Position numbers and translations under genes: made by a program
In this document: in pieces, positions 45,381-55,354 of the stretch
How the letters are laid out: each line of letters begins with the position of its first letter
Position numbering within the stretch: position 1 is the stretch's first letter
Origin: Rugamonas rivuli
GTDB lineage: Bacteria > Pseudomonadota > Gammaproteobacteria > Burkholderiales > Burkholderiaceae_D
Assembly: GCF_009380165.1 (NCBI RefSeq)
Contig: NZ_WHUF01000001.1
Coordinates: 1,116,001-1,180,000 of the forward strand
Length of the DNA stretch: 64,000 nucleotides
Direction of reading: 5' to 3'
The notes under the pieces: model-generated
What the model saw: the letters and a program-made list of their open reading frames with translations, nothing else
Told to the model about the DNA's origin: nothing
The model's database searches: none

Positions 45381-45854
45381 TTATGTTTTTCGCAATTGCT
45401 TTATCAAACCGTCGGATGCGTCTTCGATATAGTCGAGCACCAGATCGAAACCGCGCCCGCCGCCGTAGTACGGGTCGGGCACCACATCCGATCCGCTGCG
45501 GCTGGCGTGCGCCATGAACAGGCCCAGTTTGTGTCGGTGCTGCGGCGGACAGGCCGCTTCCAGCAGGCTGAGATTGTCGTAGTCCATGGCCAGCACGTGG
45601 TCGAACTCTTCGAAGTCGCGGGCCGCCACCTTGCGCGAGCGCTGCGTGGACAAGTCGTAGCCGCGCCTGGCCGCATACTCCATCGAGCGCGCGTCGGGCG
45701 GCTCGCCGGCGTGGTAGCCGTGGGTACCGGCCGAATCGATGCGGAACTGGCCGGACAGGCCGGCCGCCTCCACGCGATGGCGGAACACCCCCTCCGCCGT
45801 CGGAGAGCGGCAGATATTCCCCATGCAGACGAACAGCACCGAAGTTTTCGCCAT
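45381..45854 (-). CDS. Low-molecular-weight protein-tyrosine phosphatase
   Basis: A 157-residue phosphatase. The P-loop is FVCMGNICRSPTAEG with Cys nucleophile and Arg, and the acid loop is DPYYGG. It removes phosphate from tyrosine, in many bacteria from exopolysaccharide kinases (Wzc type); no such genes are near. Confidence 0.93.
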   Translation of the reverse strand: MAKTSVLFVCMGNICRSPTAEGVFRHRVEAAGLSGQFRIDSAGTHGYHAGEPPDARSMEYAARRGYDLSTQRSRKVAARDFEEFDHVLAMDYDNLSLLEAACPPQHRHKLGLFMAHASRSGSDVVPDPYYGGGRGFDLVLDYIEDASDGLIKQLRKT

Positions 45855-45933
45855 GAGAGCAAGCCACTTATATAATTAATATGTTTATATTTTATAGATT
45901 AAATCCGCATCTCGCGACACGCCGGCAAAATAA

Positions 45934-46902
45934 ATGAACCGCCCCAACGACCAGTCTCCCCGCGCCGAATACACGCGCCGCATGAACCGTGTGCTGAACT
46001 ACATCGACGCCCATCTGGACCAGCCGCTGGAACTGGCGCAGCTGGCCGATGTCGCCAACTTCTCGCGCTTCCACTTCCATCGCATCTTCCAGTCGTGGAT
46101 GGGCGAAACGCTGGGCGACTATGCGCGCCGGCGGCGGCTGGAGAAAGCCGCCTTCCGTCTGAGCTGCACGCCGCCCGAATCGGTGCTGGAGACGGCGCTG
46201 GCCACCGGCTTCGGTTCCGGCGAAGCGTTCGCGCGCGCCTTCAAGCTCAGGTTCGGCTGCACGCCGACCGAGTGGCGGCGCGACACGCGCGAGCGCCTGG
46301 CCTCGCAGGCGCTCGGCGGCGACCGGCGCGCGCAGAGCAATCTGGATCAGGTACTTGGCAAGTACGATCAGACGCCGCAAACCGGCATCGGCGACGATGA
46401 CATCTCCAACCACCCATCAGGAGATTTCAATATGGACGTTAAAGTGATCGACTTGCCCGCAGCCCGCGTCGCCTACCACCGCCACATCGGCCCTTACGGT
46501 CCGGGCATCGGCGCCTTCTGGCGCGGCACGGTCGCGCCGTGGGTGCAGTCGCACGGCCTGGGCCAGGCGCTGTGCTACGGCGTCGGCTACGACGACCCGA
46601 GCATCACGCCGCCCGACAAATGCCGCTACGACGCCTGCGTGACGGTGCCGGAAAGCTTCACCGCCGCCGGCTCGGCCGACATCACCACCCTGCCCGGCGG
46701 CCGCTACGCCGTCGCCCGCTTCGAAGGCCAGCCCACCGCCATCGCCGACGCCTGGACCCGGATGACGCGCAACTGGCTGCCTTCCAGCGGCCTGCAATGC
46801 GACGACCGCCCCTGCTTCGAAATGTTCACGCCCGAACTGGCGTTCGATCCGCAGACCGGCGCCATGACCTGCGACATCTGCATTCCGGTGCGGCCGCTGT
46901 AG
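45934..46902 (+). CDS. AraC-family regulator with GyrI-like effector domain
   Basis: A 322-residue protein. The AraC helix-turn-helix is N-terminal (NYIDAHLDQPLELAQLADVA, FHRIFQSWMGETLGDYARRR), followed by a GyrI-like domain (VIDLPAARVAYHRHIGPYG, PDKCRYDACVTVPESF) that binds small hydrophobic or cationic molecules in Rob/SoxS-like regulators. Divergent from the phosphatase gene. Confidence 0.92.
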   Translation: MNRPNDQSPRAEYTRRMNRVLNYIDAHLDQPLELAQLADVANFSRFHFHRIFQSWMGETLGDYARRRRLEKAAFRLSCTPPESVLETALATGFGSGEAFARAFKLRFGCTPTEWRRDTRERLASQALGGDRRAQSNLDQVLGKYDQTPQTGIGDDDISNHPSGDFNMDVKVIDLPAARVAYHRHIGPYGPGIGAFWRGTVAPWVQSHGLGQALCYGVGYDDPSITPPDKCRYDACVTVPESFTAAGSADITTLPGGRYAVARFEGQPTAIADAWTRMTRNWLPSSGLQCDDRPCFEMFTPELAFDPQTGAMTCDICIPVRPL

Positions 46903-46985
46903 CGAAAATTCTCGCTGCCGTAGCTGGGCATCGCCCGGGAAGTGTGATATTTTTCACAATTCGCACAATACGGGAGGGCGACAGC

Positions 46986-47825
46986 ATGCAACAGGATTTG
47001 AGTTTTTTGAACTTGGGGCACGGCCGCAACACGCGCCGCTCCAGCCTGGCGTTGATCGTCGCGCTGCACTTGCTGATCGTCTGGTTCATGCTGCAAAAGA
47101 CCGGCAAGATCACGCTGTTCACCTACGAGGCGCCGAGCCGGATCACGCAGGTCTCGATGCTGAGTTCCGGCGCCGGCTCCAGCGCGGCGCCGGCTGCGGA
47201 CATCGCCGTCGACAGCATGCCTGCGCCGGCGATGCCACGGCTGGATTTCGGTCCGTCCTTCACCATCAAGGCCGAAGCCACCACGGAAGATGCGGCGATT
47301 GTGCACGCCAGCCCCCGGACCTCAACGCAGGCCGCAACTCCGGCCCGCAACGAGCCGGCGACGCCGCCACTATCGCCACCGGACCGCGCAACGGCTGCCA
47401 CTGCGGCCACGGCGTCGAACGCCGGTTCGGCGGCCGACCGCTCGGCAGGACCGGGCACCGGCGCCGGCACGTTGGCGGGCAAAGGCGCGGGCAGCAGCGT
47501 GGGGCCGGACGCTTTCGAATCGCTGCCGGTGGCGGTGCTGGCCATCGAATGCGATACGCCGGCCTACCCGCTCGACGCCATGATGAAAGGCCAGGAAGGC
47601 GTCGCCCGCATGGCCCTGCTGATCGACGCGCAAGGCCGCGTTGCCGAATCGCGCATCATCAAATCGACCCGCTCGTTCTCGCTGGACCGCGCCTCGCGCG
47701 AGGCCATCGCCCTGTGCCGCTTCGTGCCGCCGATGCAGAACGGCGTAGCGGTCGGCGGCTGGGTATCGCTCAAATACACGTGGCGGCTGCGCGAATCCAT
47801 GGGCGTGTTCCGCGACGGACCTTGA
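46986..47825 (+). CDS. TonB-family energy transducer
   Basis: A 279-residue protein. One N-terminal membrane helix (LALIVALHLLIVWFMLQKTG), a long Ala/Pro/Thr-rich periplasmic linker, and a TonB C-terminal domain (GVARMALLIDAQGRVAESRI, CRFVPPMQNGVAVGG, ending YTWRL). It would link ExbB/ExbD to outer-membrane receptors. Those partners are not adjacent. Confidence 0.86.
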   Translation: MQQDLSFLNLGHGRNTRRSSLALIVALHLLIVWFMLQKTGKITLFTYEAPSRITQVSMLSSGAGSSAAPAADIAVDSMPAPAMPRLDFGPSFTIKAEATTEDAAIVHASPRTSTQAATPARNEPATPPLSPPDRATAATAATASNAGSAADRSAGPGTGAGTLAGKGAGSSVGPDAFESLPVAVLAIECDTPAYPLDAMMKGQEGVARMALLIDAQGRVAESRIIKSTRSFSLDRASREAIALCRFVPPMQNGVAVGGWVSLKYTWRLRESMGVFRDGP

Positions 47826-47893
47826 CGACACTGTGCGCCGCCTGAAATACGGCGTCGCTATACTGGCAACCACTACCTCGCAAAGGAGCGATC

Positions 47894-48256
47894 ATGTCAC
47901 AAGAACTGGTACTGGATAATCGCCTCGAATCGGCCAAGACCACCGCCTGGTGGCTCTACATTATCCATGCGGTGAGTTTCATCTTTTCGCTGGGCCTGTT
48001 TTCCGTGCTGCCGCTGGCGATCAACTACCTGCAGCGGCCCAGCACCGAAGGCACGTTCGTCCACACCCACCACAGCTGGATGATCCGCTCGTTCTGGTGG
48101 TACGTGGCGTTTGTCGCGATCGGCGCCGTGCTGTTCATCACCATCATCGGCATACCGCTGGCCTACCTGGTCTGGCTGGGCGCCTGGCTGTGGAAAGCTT
48201 ATCGCCTGATCAGCGGCATCGTGCGCCTGAACCGCAACGAAGCGGCCAACGTCTAG
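47894..48256 (+). CDS. Small DUF4870-like membrane protein
   Basis: A 120-residue protein with about three membrane helices ([40 protein letters not shown], and a shorter one). The pattern fits DUF4870-like proteins, of unknown function. AAAGGAG lies upstream. Its stop overlaps the convergent hisC stop by four bases. Confidence 0.8.
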   Translation: MSQELVLDNRLESAKTTAWWLYIIHAVSFIFSLGLFSVLPLAINYLQRPSTEGTFVHTHHSWMIRSFWWYVAFVAIGAVLFITIIGIPLAYLVWLGAWLWKAYRLISGIVRLNRNEAANV

Positions 48257-49317
48257 ACGGCGGGCAGCAGCGCTTTCAGCGCGTCGACCAGTTGCGCGCA
48301 TTCGCCGTCGGTGCCGATGGAGATGCGCAGGAACTGGTCGATGCGTAGCTGCTTGAAGTGCCGCACCAGGATCGCCCGCTCCCGCAGCCCCGCCGCCAGT
48401 TGCGCGGCGTCGTGCCCGGGATGACGGGCAAAGATGAAGTTGGCCTGCGATGGCAGCACGTCGAAGCCCAAGGCCTGCATCTGCGCGATCAGCCATGCGC
48501 GGGTGGCGATGATGGCTTGCGAGGTTTGCTCCATGTAGGCCGCGTCGTCGATGGCCGCCACCGCGCCTGCCTGGGCGACCTGCCCCAATGGATAGCAATT
48601 GAAACTGTTCTTCACGCGCTCCAGTCCCGCGATCAAGTCGGGATGGCCGACCGCATAACCTACCCGCAGCCCCGCCAGCGAACGCGATTTGGACAGCGTC
48701 TGGATCACCAGCAGATTATCGTAGCGGCCCAGCAGCGCAATGGCGCTCTGGCCGCCGAAGTCCACATAGGCTTCGTCGATCACCACCACCTGGTCGGGAT
48801 GCGCGGCCACCAGCGCCTCGATACGCTCCAGCGGCAGCCCGATGCCGGTCGGCGCGTTGGGGTTGGCGATGATGATCGCACCGCACGGACGGTTGTAGTC
48901 CGCCACATCGATCTCGTAACGCTCGTTCAGCGGCACCTGCACCGCCTCGATGCCGTACAAGCTGCAATAGGTCGGATAAAAACTGTAGCTGATGTCGGGA
49001 CAAAGCAGCGGCAACGCGTGCTTGAGCAAGGCCTGGAAGGTATGCGCCAGCACCTCGTCCGAGCTGTTGCCGACGAAGACCTGCTCGCGTGCGAGGCCGT
49101 AGCGCCGGGCCACGGCGTCCTTCACGGCGGCGTTGCCGGGGTCGGAGTACTTGCGCAGCTGGTCGCCGACGGCGGCCTGCATCGCTGCCACCGCCCTGGG
49201 CGACGGGCCGTAGGGATTCTCGTTGGTGTTCAGCTTGACCAGGCCGGGCATCTGCACCTGCTCGCCCGGCGTGTACGGCGTCAGGCCGTGGACCACATCG
49301 CTCCAGTAGCGGCTCAT
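48253..49317 (-). CDS. hisC: Histidinol-phosphate aminotransferase
   Basis: A 354-residue PLP enzyme of fold type I. The substrate region [15 protein letters not shown] and the PLP lysine in [18 protein letters not shown] are typical of HisC. It transfers the amino group from glutamate to imidazole acetol phosphate in histidine synthesis. Its ATG overlaps the metC stop by four bases, so it is co-translated. Not within a his operon. Confidence 0.93.
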   Translation of the reverse strand: MSRYWSDVVHGLTPYTPGEQVQMPGLVKLNTNENPYGPSPRAVAAMQAAVGDQLRKYSDPGNAAVKDAVARRYGLAREQVFVGNSSDEVLAHTFQALLKHALPLLCPDISYSFYPTYCSLYGIEAVQVPLNERYEIDVADYNRPCGAIIIANPNAPTGIGLPLERIEALVAAHPDQVVVIDEAYVDFGGQSAIALLGRYDNLLVIQTLSKSRSLAGLRVGYAVGHPDLIAGLERVKNSFNCYPLGQVAQAGAVAAIDDAAYMEQTSQAIIATRAWLIAQMQALGFDVLPSQANFIFARHPGHDAAQLAAGLRERAILVRHFKQLRIDQFLRISIGTDGECAQLVDALKALLPAV

Positions 49318-50483
49318 TGCAGCTCTCCCAGCGCGCGTTCGATGTCGGCGATCAGGTCGTTGATGTCCTCCAGGCCGACGTTGAAGCGCACCAGGATGCC
49401 CTTGTCCTGCCAGTCATTGCGCATGCGCTGGATACGGTAAGGCATGACCAGGCTGTTGGCCCCGCCCCAGCTGTAGCCGATCTTGAAGAACTTGAGCGCA
49501 TCGACAAAACGGTCGGTCTGCGCTTCCGTGTAGCGTTCGTCGAACACCACCGAGAACAGGCCGCCGGCGCCGCTGAAGTCGCGCTTCCAGATTTCGTGGC
49601 CGGGGCAGTCGGTAAAGGCGGGATGCAGCACCCGGGTGATTTCCGGGCGCGCCTGCAGCCACGCGGCCAGCTTGCGGGCCGCAGCATCGTGCGCGTCGAA
49701 GCGCAGGCGCATGGTCGGCAGGCCGCGCGCGACCAGGTAGGCGTCGTCCGCGCCCACGCCCATGCCGAGCCGCATGTGCGAGAGGCTGAGGCGTTCGTGC
49801 AGCGCAGGATCGCGCGTGATAACGGCGCCCATCAGCACATCCGATCCGCCAGACTGGTACTTGGTCAGCGCCTGCATGATGATGTCGACGCCCAGCTCGA
49901 AGCCGCGCAGCGCCAGGCCGGCCGACCAGGTATTGTCCAGCGCAACCACCACGCCGCGCTCGTGCGCCGCCTTGCAGATGGCCGGCAGGTCCGGCACTTC
50001 CATCGATACCGAGCCGGGGGCCTCGGTCCAGATCAGCTTTGTATTCGGCTGGATCAGCGCGGCGATGCCCTCGCCGATCAGCGGATCGTAGTAGCGCGCG
50101 GTGACGCCGAAATCGGCCGACAGCCAGCTCCCCAATTCGCGGTTGGGGTTGTAGACATTGTCGGGCAACAGCACATCGTCGCCGGCCTTGAGCAGCGCGA
50201 AGTCGACCATCGCGATGGCCGCCAGGCCGCTCGGCGCCAGCAGGCAGTGCTTGCCGTCCTCGATCTCGGCCAGGCGCGCTTCCAGCGTGAAGGTGGTCGG
50301 CGTGCCGTGCAGGCCGTAAGTATAGGCGTTCTTCTCTTTCCAGTCGCCCGAGCGCATGGCCGCCACGTTCTTGAACAGAACCGTCGAGGCATGATGGATG
50401 GCCCCGGGGAAAGCAGCAAAGCCTTCTGGCGCCTGGTAGTCGGTATGGACGAGCGTGGTCTGGAGAGATTTTGGGATAGTCAT
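49314..50483 (-). CDS. metC: Cystathionine beta-lyase
   Basis: A 389-residue PLP enzyme of the Cys/Met metabolism family. The PLP lysine lies in [19 protein letters not shown], and the substrate region [14 protein letters not shown] fits MetC. It splits cystathionine to homocysteine, pyruvate and ammonia. The ATG at 50483 ([16 protein letters not shown]) fits the family; the longer frame does not. Divergent from the RiPP-like operon. Confidence 0.93.
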   Translation of the reverse strand: MTIPKSLQTTLVHTDYQAPEGFAAFPGAIHHASTVLFKNVAAMRSGDWKEKNAYTYGLHGTPTTFTLEARLAEIEDGKHCLLAPSGLAAIAMVDFALLKAGDDVLLPDNVYNPNRELGSWLSADFGVTARYYDPLIGEGIAALIQPNTKLIWTEAPGSVSMEVPDLPAICKAAHERGVVVALDNTWSAGLALRGFELGVDIIMQALTKYQSGGSDVLMGAVITRDPALHERLSLSHMRLGMGVGADDAYLVARGLPTMRLRFDAHDAAARKLAAWLQARPEITRVLHPAFTDCPGHEIWKRDFSGAGGLFSVVFDERYTEAQTDRFVDALKFFKIGYSWGGANSLVMPYRIQRMRNDWQDKGILVRFNVGLEDINDLIADIERALGELQ

Positions 50484-50618
50484 GGCTTGATTATAAACGC
50501 ATTGCGCGGCCGGCCTGGCGCAGCCCCACACCTTTGACACACCTCAAACTTCAATTGGCGTCGATCGTTAAGTTAGTACTCATGTCCGCCCCCCCACCAA
50601 CCGTTCAAGGAGAACGTC

Positions 50619-50807
50619 ATGTCGCAACCGACCACATGTCACGATCAAGAGTTGAAACTGAATCTCACCGAGGAACAACGCAAGGAACTCACGCACTTTA
50701 TCGCCAGCAGCGGCCGCGTCAAGCTGGATATCGACCTGCTGTTCGAAGGGGATGTTTCGGTGAAGGCCGTCGCCCCCGTTGCAGTATTGGTCGGCAACGC
50801 CATCTGA
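50619..50807 (+). CDS. Candidate RiPP precursor peptide
   Basis: A 62-residue peptide with a very strong ribosome site (AAGGAGAA, five bases before ATG). The first two-thirds are charged and helical, leader-like (LKLNLTEEQRKELTHFIASS). The end is a short hydrophobic stretch, VSVKAVAPVAVLVGNAI, which may be the core. Its only Cys is at position 7. It lies 16 bases before a radical SAM/SPASM gene with a PqqD-like segment. No known precursor family is recognised; the role is inferred from size, composition and context. Confidence 0.7.
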   Translation: MSQPTTCHDQELKLNLTEEQRKELTHFIASSGRVKLDIDLLFEGDVSVKAVAPVAVLVGNAI

Positions 50808-50823
50808 CCGCAGCGAGGCGAGC

Positions 50824-52056
50824 ATGGTCCCGGACGTCCGCATTCGTCAAGAAGACTTCGGTTTCATCCTGGCGTTCGGTACCGGCGAGATCGGACTGTA
50901 CAGCCATGCAGCCGCAGGCGCGCTGTTGCATGGCACGACGCGGGAAGCGCTGGAGCCGTACCGTCTGCCATCCGTTCCGGTCAGGGATGAGTTTCATCTT
51001 AGCGCGCCGCTCATCGTCTGGTTCGAGATTACCCGCGCCTGCAACCTGACATGCCGGCACTGCTACATCGAGGCCGGCAAGCCAAGGGACCAGGAGCTAT
51101 CGACACCCGAAATCTTCGACGCCCTCGACCAGATGAAAGCGGCGGGCGTGTTTGCCCTGGTGCTGGTTGGCGGCGAGCCGATGATGCATCCGGATTTCCT
51201 GGACATCGTCAATCACGCCAACCAGCTTGGTTTCGTCATCTCCATCGCGACCAACGGCGCCTACATCACGCAAGAGCTCATCGATCGCCTGCCGCGCAAG
51301 GAATGCGTGGTCAGCGTCAGCGTGGACGGCACAGCCAAGCACAAGGAGTTGCGCATCCGCTCCACATGGGACGACGTGCGCGAACGCATACTGCTGCTGC
51401 GCAGGAACGGCATCCCGACCGCCATCATGTCGACGCAGACGGCAGGCAATGTGCACGAATTGCAGACGCTGCTGGACTTCGCCCGCGAGCACCAGTGCTT
51501 TTTCGGATCGACGCCGATGAGCCCCATCGGTCGCGGCAGGTTTTTCCCGCAGTATCAACCGCAGGCGGACATAGTCGAGGAGACCGCCCGGCTGTATATC
51601 GCCGACAAGCTCCACGACCAGGTCATGAACGATACCGTCGGGCTGTGCGTGGCCAAGTTTCTGGACGAGTGTCACAACATCGCGAAGGCGACCGGCCGCG
51701 AATTTTGCGGCGTGGCGATGGCCTACCTGATGAGCGACGGCTCGCTGTATCCATGCTCGATTTGCGCGTCGAATGACAAGTTCCTCGCCGGCAGTCTGCG
51801 CGAGCATACGTTCCAGCAGCTGTGGCGGGATTCGTTCAAGGATATCCGTCAGTTCACTTACGACAAATTCAAGGAGTGCCCCAACTGCGAGCTGTCGCGC
51901 GATCCCTACTACTGCACTTCGCGCTGCGCCGTGATGGCCGAACTCTATACCGGAGACCCGCTCGGCTGCGGCTCCACACCCTTCGTGAAGGCCAGCCTCA
52001 AGCGCCGCACCGAACTGCTGCAGACCGAGTTCCCCGGCGCACCGGTGGCGACATGA
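50824..52056 (+). CDS. Radical SAM/SPASM peptide-modifying enzyme with N-terminal PqqD-like segment
   Basis: A 410-residue protein. Residues about 1-45 (VRIRQEDFGFILAFGTGEIG) resemble PqqD-like RiPP recognition elements. The radical SAM core has CNLTCRHC (CxxxCxxC) and the SAM motif GGEPMMHP. The C-terminal SPASM region has many Cys (LYPCSICAS, CPNCELSRDPYYCTSRC, GCGSTPF) for auxiliary Fe-S clusters. Family members oxidise or cross-link peptide residues. GAGG precedes the ATG at 50824. Confidence 0.87.
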   Translation: MVPDVRIRQEDFGFILAFGTGEIGLYSHAAAGALLHGTTREALEPYRLPSVPVRDEFHLSAPLIVWFEITRACNLTCRHCYIEAGKPRDQELSTPEIFDALDQMKAAGVFALVLVGGEPMMHPDFLDIVNHANQLGFVISIATNGAYITQELIDRLPRKECVVSVSVDGTAKHKELRIRSTWDDVRERILLLRRNGIPTAIMSTQTAGNVHELQTLLDFAREHQCFFGSTPMSPIGRGRFFPQYQPQADIVEETARLYIADKLHDQVMNDTVGLCVAKFLDECHNIAKATGREFCGVAMAYLMSDGSLYPCSICASNDKFLAGSLREHTFQQLWRDSFKDIRQFTYDKFKECPNCELSRDPYYCTSRCAVMAELYTGDPLGCGSTPFVKASLKRRTELLQTEFPGAPVAT

Positions 52057-52556
52057 ACGGCAACGGCGCGCGGCGGATCATCCCCGTCATTACCGGCATC
52101 GGCCATGGGCAGACCGAACTGTCCGCCTACGACGACGCGCTCTGGAAAACCGGCATCGGCAATTTCAACGTGATCGCGCTCTCCAGCGTGATCCCGCCGG
52201 GATGGGAGCCTGTGTTGCAGTCGGAGCCGGACCTGCGCCGGAAGTGGGGCAACCGCCTCTACGTGGTGCAGGCGGCGGCGTCTTCCAGCGGGCTGCGCGA
52301 CACCGGCCTGGCGGCAGGCATAGGCTGGGCCATCTTCGACCATGGCGGCGGCGTATTCGTGGAGCACCACGGGGCAGCGGCCGATGCCGCCAGCGCCTTG
52401 CAGGCAGTCGAGCGCGACATCGAACTATCGATCGCCGACTTGTGCGAGCGCCGCGCCGCCGTGCCGGCAAGACTAGGCAAGGCAACCATCTCCGCCACGG
52501 CATGCGGGCCTTGCTGTGTACTGGCCGTTGCCGTATTCCAGCAAGAAGACTGGTGA
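52053..52556 (+). CDS. Pyruvoyl-dependent arginine decarboxylase-like protein
   Basis: A 167-residue protein of normal PvlArgDC length. It keeps the self-cleavage site VIALSSVIPPG (Ser-Ser, giving the pyruvoyl group), the upstream GQTELSAYDDAL with the substrate Asp, and EHHG with the proton-donor Glu. It is thus probably active. The ATG overlaps the radical SAM stop by four bases. In this context it may decarboxylate arginine or a peptide-derived acid; its C-terminus carries an odd ACGPCC. Ordinary polyamine synthesis is the alternative. Confidence 0.83.
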   Translation: MNGNGARRIIPVITGIGHGQTELSAYDDALWKTGIGNFNVIALSSVIPPGWEPVLQSEPDLRRKWGNRLYVVQAAASSSGLRDTGLAAGIGWAIFDHGGGVFVEHHGAAADAASALQAVERDIELSIADLCERRAAVPARLGKATISATACGPCCVLAVAVFQQEDW

Positions 52557-52567
52557 AAGGACGCCAC

Positions 52568-53788
52568 ATGCCCATCGCGCATTTCCGCAATCAACCGATC
52601 GCCTACGATGACCATGGCGACATTCCGCTCGATGTGCCATTTCGTTCGCTGCGTCCCGAGGACATCAGCCTCTATCTGCAACTCGACACCACCGTAGGCC
52701 GGAAAACCTGCCGCCAGGCGTGCGTGCACTGTTTTTACATCAACCAACCGGCGGCCGCCAACCGCTCCATCGACCTGGTCGAAGGCCGCCGCATCATGGA
52801 CTGCCTGGCGGTGCAGGGCTACCGCGTCTTCCCCATGATTTCCGACAGCTTCGGCGGGGATGGCATGTTCCTGCGCCTGTTCGGCGACTCGCACAACCGG
52901 GATTTTCATCAGGAAGAAAACCGCAGGCCAACCAAGACCATGCAACGCGGCGACATGTGGACCAGCGGCGCGCCCCTGCTCGATGCGCAATGGAAGGAAT
53001 ATTTGTGGACCGGTATCGAGAACGGCTTCGGCAATGTCACCATCACCTTTCACGGCATACTGGACAGCGATCTGAAGCTGTTGCCGGCGGAAGAGTATCC
53101 GATCAAGGGTGTGTTTGCGGGCCGCGACTGCGAGCGCGTCATTGCGCGCATTCACGCGTTCAACAGCGAGGCGCAGCTGGCGGCGCCGCTGGACATCAAT
53201 ATCGGTGTGACGATCGGCAAGCATAACCACACCAGGGAGCATCTGCTGCGCTACACCGCCTACTTTGCGAGGCTGGGCATTTCAGTACTGCGGTTCAATG
53301 CCTTCCACGATCATGGCGGCCGGCTACCGCAGCTGCCGCTGACGGCGGCTGAACGAGCTCAATGGTATAGCGACCTGAAATGGGTACATGAAAATGTCCC
53401 GCTGGATTTTCAGCTCGGTGTGGATGAGGATTTCGGCAGCAGCGGAGTCGAGGCCATGGGATTCCCACCGCATGTGGGGTGGTGCCGCGCGGGCCAGCAG
53501 CTGTTCGCCATCGTCCCCGATCCGCCGCAAACCATCGCGTCCGGAGACTTCGGCCGCATCGAGCACATCGGATCGATAGCCGCCTGCGTCGATGCTTTCC
53601 AGCCCATCGTCGGCAAACTGGTGCGGGTGACGCCGGCGGCCGTGGACCAGCCGAGCTACAAGCTGGAGTTCTACCACGACGTTATCGAAGACTTGCAGCG
53701 CAAGCGCCTGGACGGCACTTACCGGGATGGCTGCTACGCGCCGGAAATGCTGGCGAAGCGATCGATTGCGATCGCCTCGGCGCATTAA
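52568..53788 (+). CDS. Second radical SAM protein, atypical
   Basis: A 406-residue protein. The cluster motif is CRQACVHC (CxxxCxxC, followed by FYINQP). Instead of GGEP it has FGGDGMFL. There is no clear SPASM domain; scattered Cys occur in GWCRAGQ and DGCYAPEM. AAGGA lies seven bases before the ATG, 11 bases past the decarboxylase stop. It ends the four-gene operon. Reaction unknown. Confidence 0.8.
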   Translation: MPIAHFRNQPIAYDDHGDIPLDVPFRSLRPEDISLYLQLDTTVGRKTCRQACVHCFYINQPAAANRSIDLVEGRRIMDCLAVQGYRVFPMISDSFGGDGMFLRLFGDSHNRDFHQEENRRPTKTMQRGDMWTSGAPLLDAQWKEYLWTGIENGFGNVTITFHGILDSDLKLLPAEEYPIKGVFAGRDCERVIARIHAFNSEAQLAAPLDINIGVTIGKHNHTREHLLRYTAYFARLGISVLRFNAFHDHGGRLPQLPLTAAERAQWYSDLKWVHENVPLDFQLGVDEDFGSSGVEAMGFPPHVGWCRAGQQLFAIVPDPPQTIASGDFGRIEHIGSIAACVDAFQPIVGKLVRVTPAAVDQPSYKLEFYHDVIEDLQRKRLDGTYRDGCYAPEMLAKRSIAIASAH

Positions 53789-53808
53789 ACCGGCACAAAG
53801 ACCGAGGC

Positions 53809-55215
53809 TTATTGCGCCTCGCCCCACAGGTCGTGGGCGTCGGACGTGGTGATCTTCACGTCGACGAACTGGCCGACGGCCAGCTTCTTGTGCGGCTCGT
53901 ACGGCGGCTTGACGTACACCACACCGTCGATTTCCGGCGCATCGGCGCTGGAGCGGCCGACGCCGCCGGTACGGTTGACTTCATCGATCAGCACGCGGAC
54001 GGTCGTGCCGACCTTGGCCTTCAGACGCGCTTTCGAGATCTCTTCCTGCAGCAGCATCACGCGGCCGCGACGCTCTTCGCGCACTTCTTCCGGCACCGGA
54101 TTGGCCAGCTCGTTGGCGGTAGCGCCTTCGACCGGCGAGTAGGCGAAGCAGCCCAGACGGTCGATCTGCGCTTCCTTCAGGAAGTCCAGCAGGTATTCGA
54201 ATTCGGCCTCGGTCTCGCCAGGGAAGCCGGCGATGAAGGTCGAACGGATGGTCAGGTTCGGGTTCATCGCGCGCCAGGCCAGGATGCGGTCCAGGTTCTT
54301 CTCGCCGCTGGCCGGACGCTTCATGCGCTTCAGCACATCGGGATGCGCGTGCTGCATCGGGATGTCCAGGTAAGGCAGAATGTGCTCGCCCATCATCGGA
54401 ATGACCTGGTCGACGTGCGGGTATGGATACACGTAGTGCATGCGCACCCAGGCGCCGTAGGACTTGGCCAGCTCGCCCAGCGCTTCCATCAGCTGCGTCA
54501 TGTGGGTTTTAATCGGACGGCCGTTCCAGAAGCCGGTGCGGAACTTGACGTCCACGCCATAGGCCGAGGTGTCCTGCGAAATCACCAGCAGTTCCTTGAC
54601 GCCGGACTTGAACAGATTCTCCGCTTCCAGCATCAGCTCACCGATAGGACGCGAAACCAGGTCGCCGCGCATCGACGGGATGATGCAGAACGAGCAGCGG
54701 TGGTTGCAGCCCTCGGAGATTTTCAGGTAAGCGTAGTGCTTCGGCGTCAGCTTGATGCCCTGCGCCGGAATCAGGTCGAGGAAAGGCTCGTGCGGTTTCG
54801 GCAGGTGCAGGTGGACGGAGTCCATCACTTCGGCCAGCGCGTGCGGGCCGGTCACGGCCAGCACCTTCGGGTGCACCTTCATGATGATGTCGTCGCCGGC
54901 GGCGTCTTTTTTCGCGCCCAGGCAGCCAGTCACGATCACCTTGCCGTTTTCGGCCAGCGCTTCGCCGATGGCGTCCAGCGATTCCTGCACCGCGGCGTCG
55001 ATGAAGCCGCAGGTGTTGACGATGACCAGATCGGCGCCGTCGTAGGACTTGGCCGTCTCGTAGCCTTCGGCACGCAGCTGGGTCAGGATCTGTTCGGAGT
55101 CGACCAGCGCTTTAGGGCAGCCGAGCGAGACGAAGCCGACCTTCGGTGCGGCACCCGTCACGGAGGTGCTTGCGGCGGCGGGCTTGGTGATGCGGGAGAT
55201 TGGTTGCGATTGCAT
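53809..55215 (-). CDS. rimO: Ribosomal protein uS12 methylthiotransferase RimO
   Basis: A 468-residue enzyme. UPF0004 domain with [16 protein letters not shown], radical SAM motif [15 protein letters not shown] and a C-terminal TRAM domain. It adds a methylthio group to the conserved Asp of ribosomal protein S12. Length and motifs are standard. Convergent with the RiPP-like operon by 20 bases. Confidence 0.95.
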   Translation of the reverse strand: MQSQPISRITKPAAASTSVTGAAPKVGFVSLGCPKALVDSEQILTQLRAEGYETAKSYDGADLVIVNTCGFIDAAVQESLDAIGEALAENGKVIVTGCLGAKKDAAGDDIIMKVHPKVLAVTGPHALAEVMDSVHLHLPKPHEPFLDLIPAQGIKLTPKHYAYLKISEGCNHRCSFCIIPSMRGDLVSRPIGELMLEAENLFKSGVKELLVISQDTSAYGVDVKFRTGFWNGRPIKTHMTQLMEALGELAKSYGAWVRMHYVYPYPHVDQVIPMMGEHILPYLDIPMQHAHPDVLKRMKRPASGEKNLDRILAWRAMNPNLTIRSTFIAGFPGETEAEFEYLLDFLKEAQIDRLGCFAYSPVEGATANELANPVPEEVREERRGRVMLLQEEISKARLKAKVGTTVRVLIDEVNRTGGVGRSSADAPEIDGVVYVKPPYEPHKKLAVGQFVDVKITTSDAHDLWGEAQ

Positions 55216-55354
55216 GATAGGTTGCTTTAAACGCCATGAAAATTACGAGCAATCGAGCATTATACCCCATTCCCCATAGGGAGATCATGTTAGGATAGAG
55301 GCTAACCCAGTGGCCGCATCCGCGCGCGCCGCATCACCCAGTTCAGGAGAATTA

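Noticed and set aside
50534..50539. Perfect TTGACA hexamer upstream of the RiPP-like operon as its promoter
   Set aside because: No acceptable -10 at 16-18 bases (the spot reads GGCGTC). A promoter may be here, but I cannot place it.
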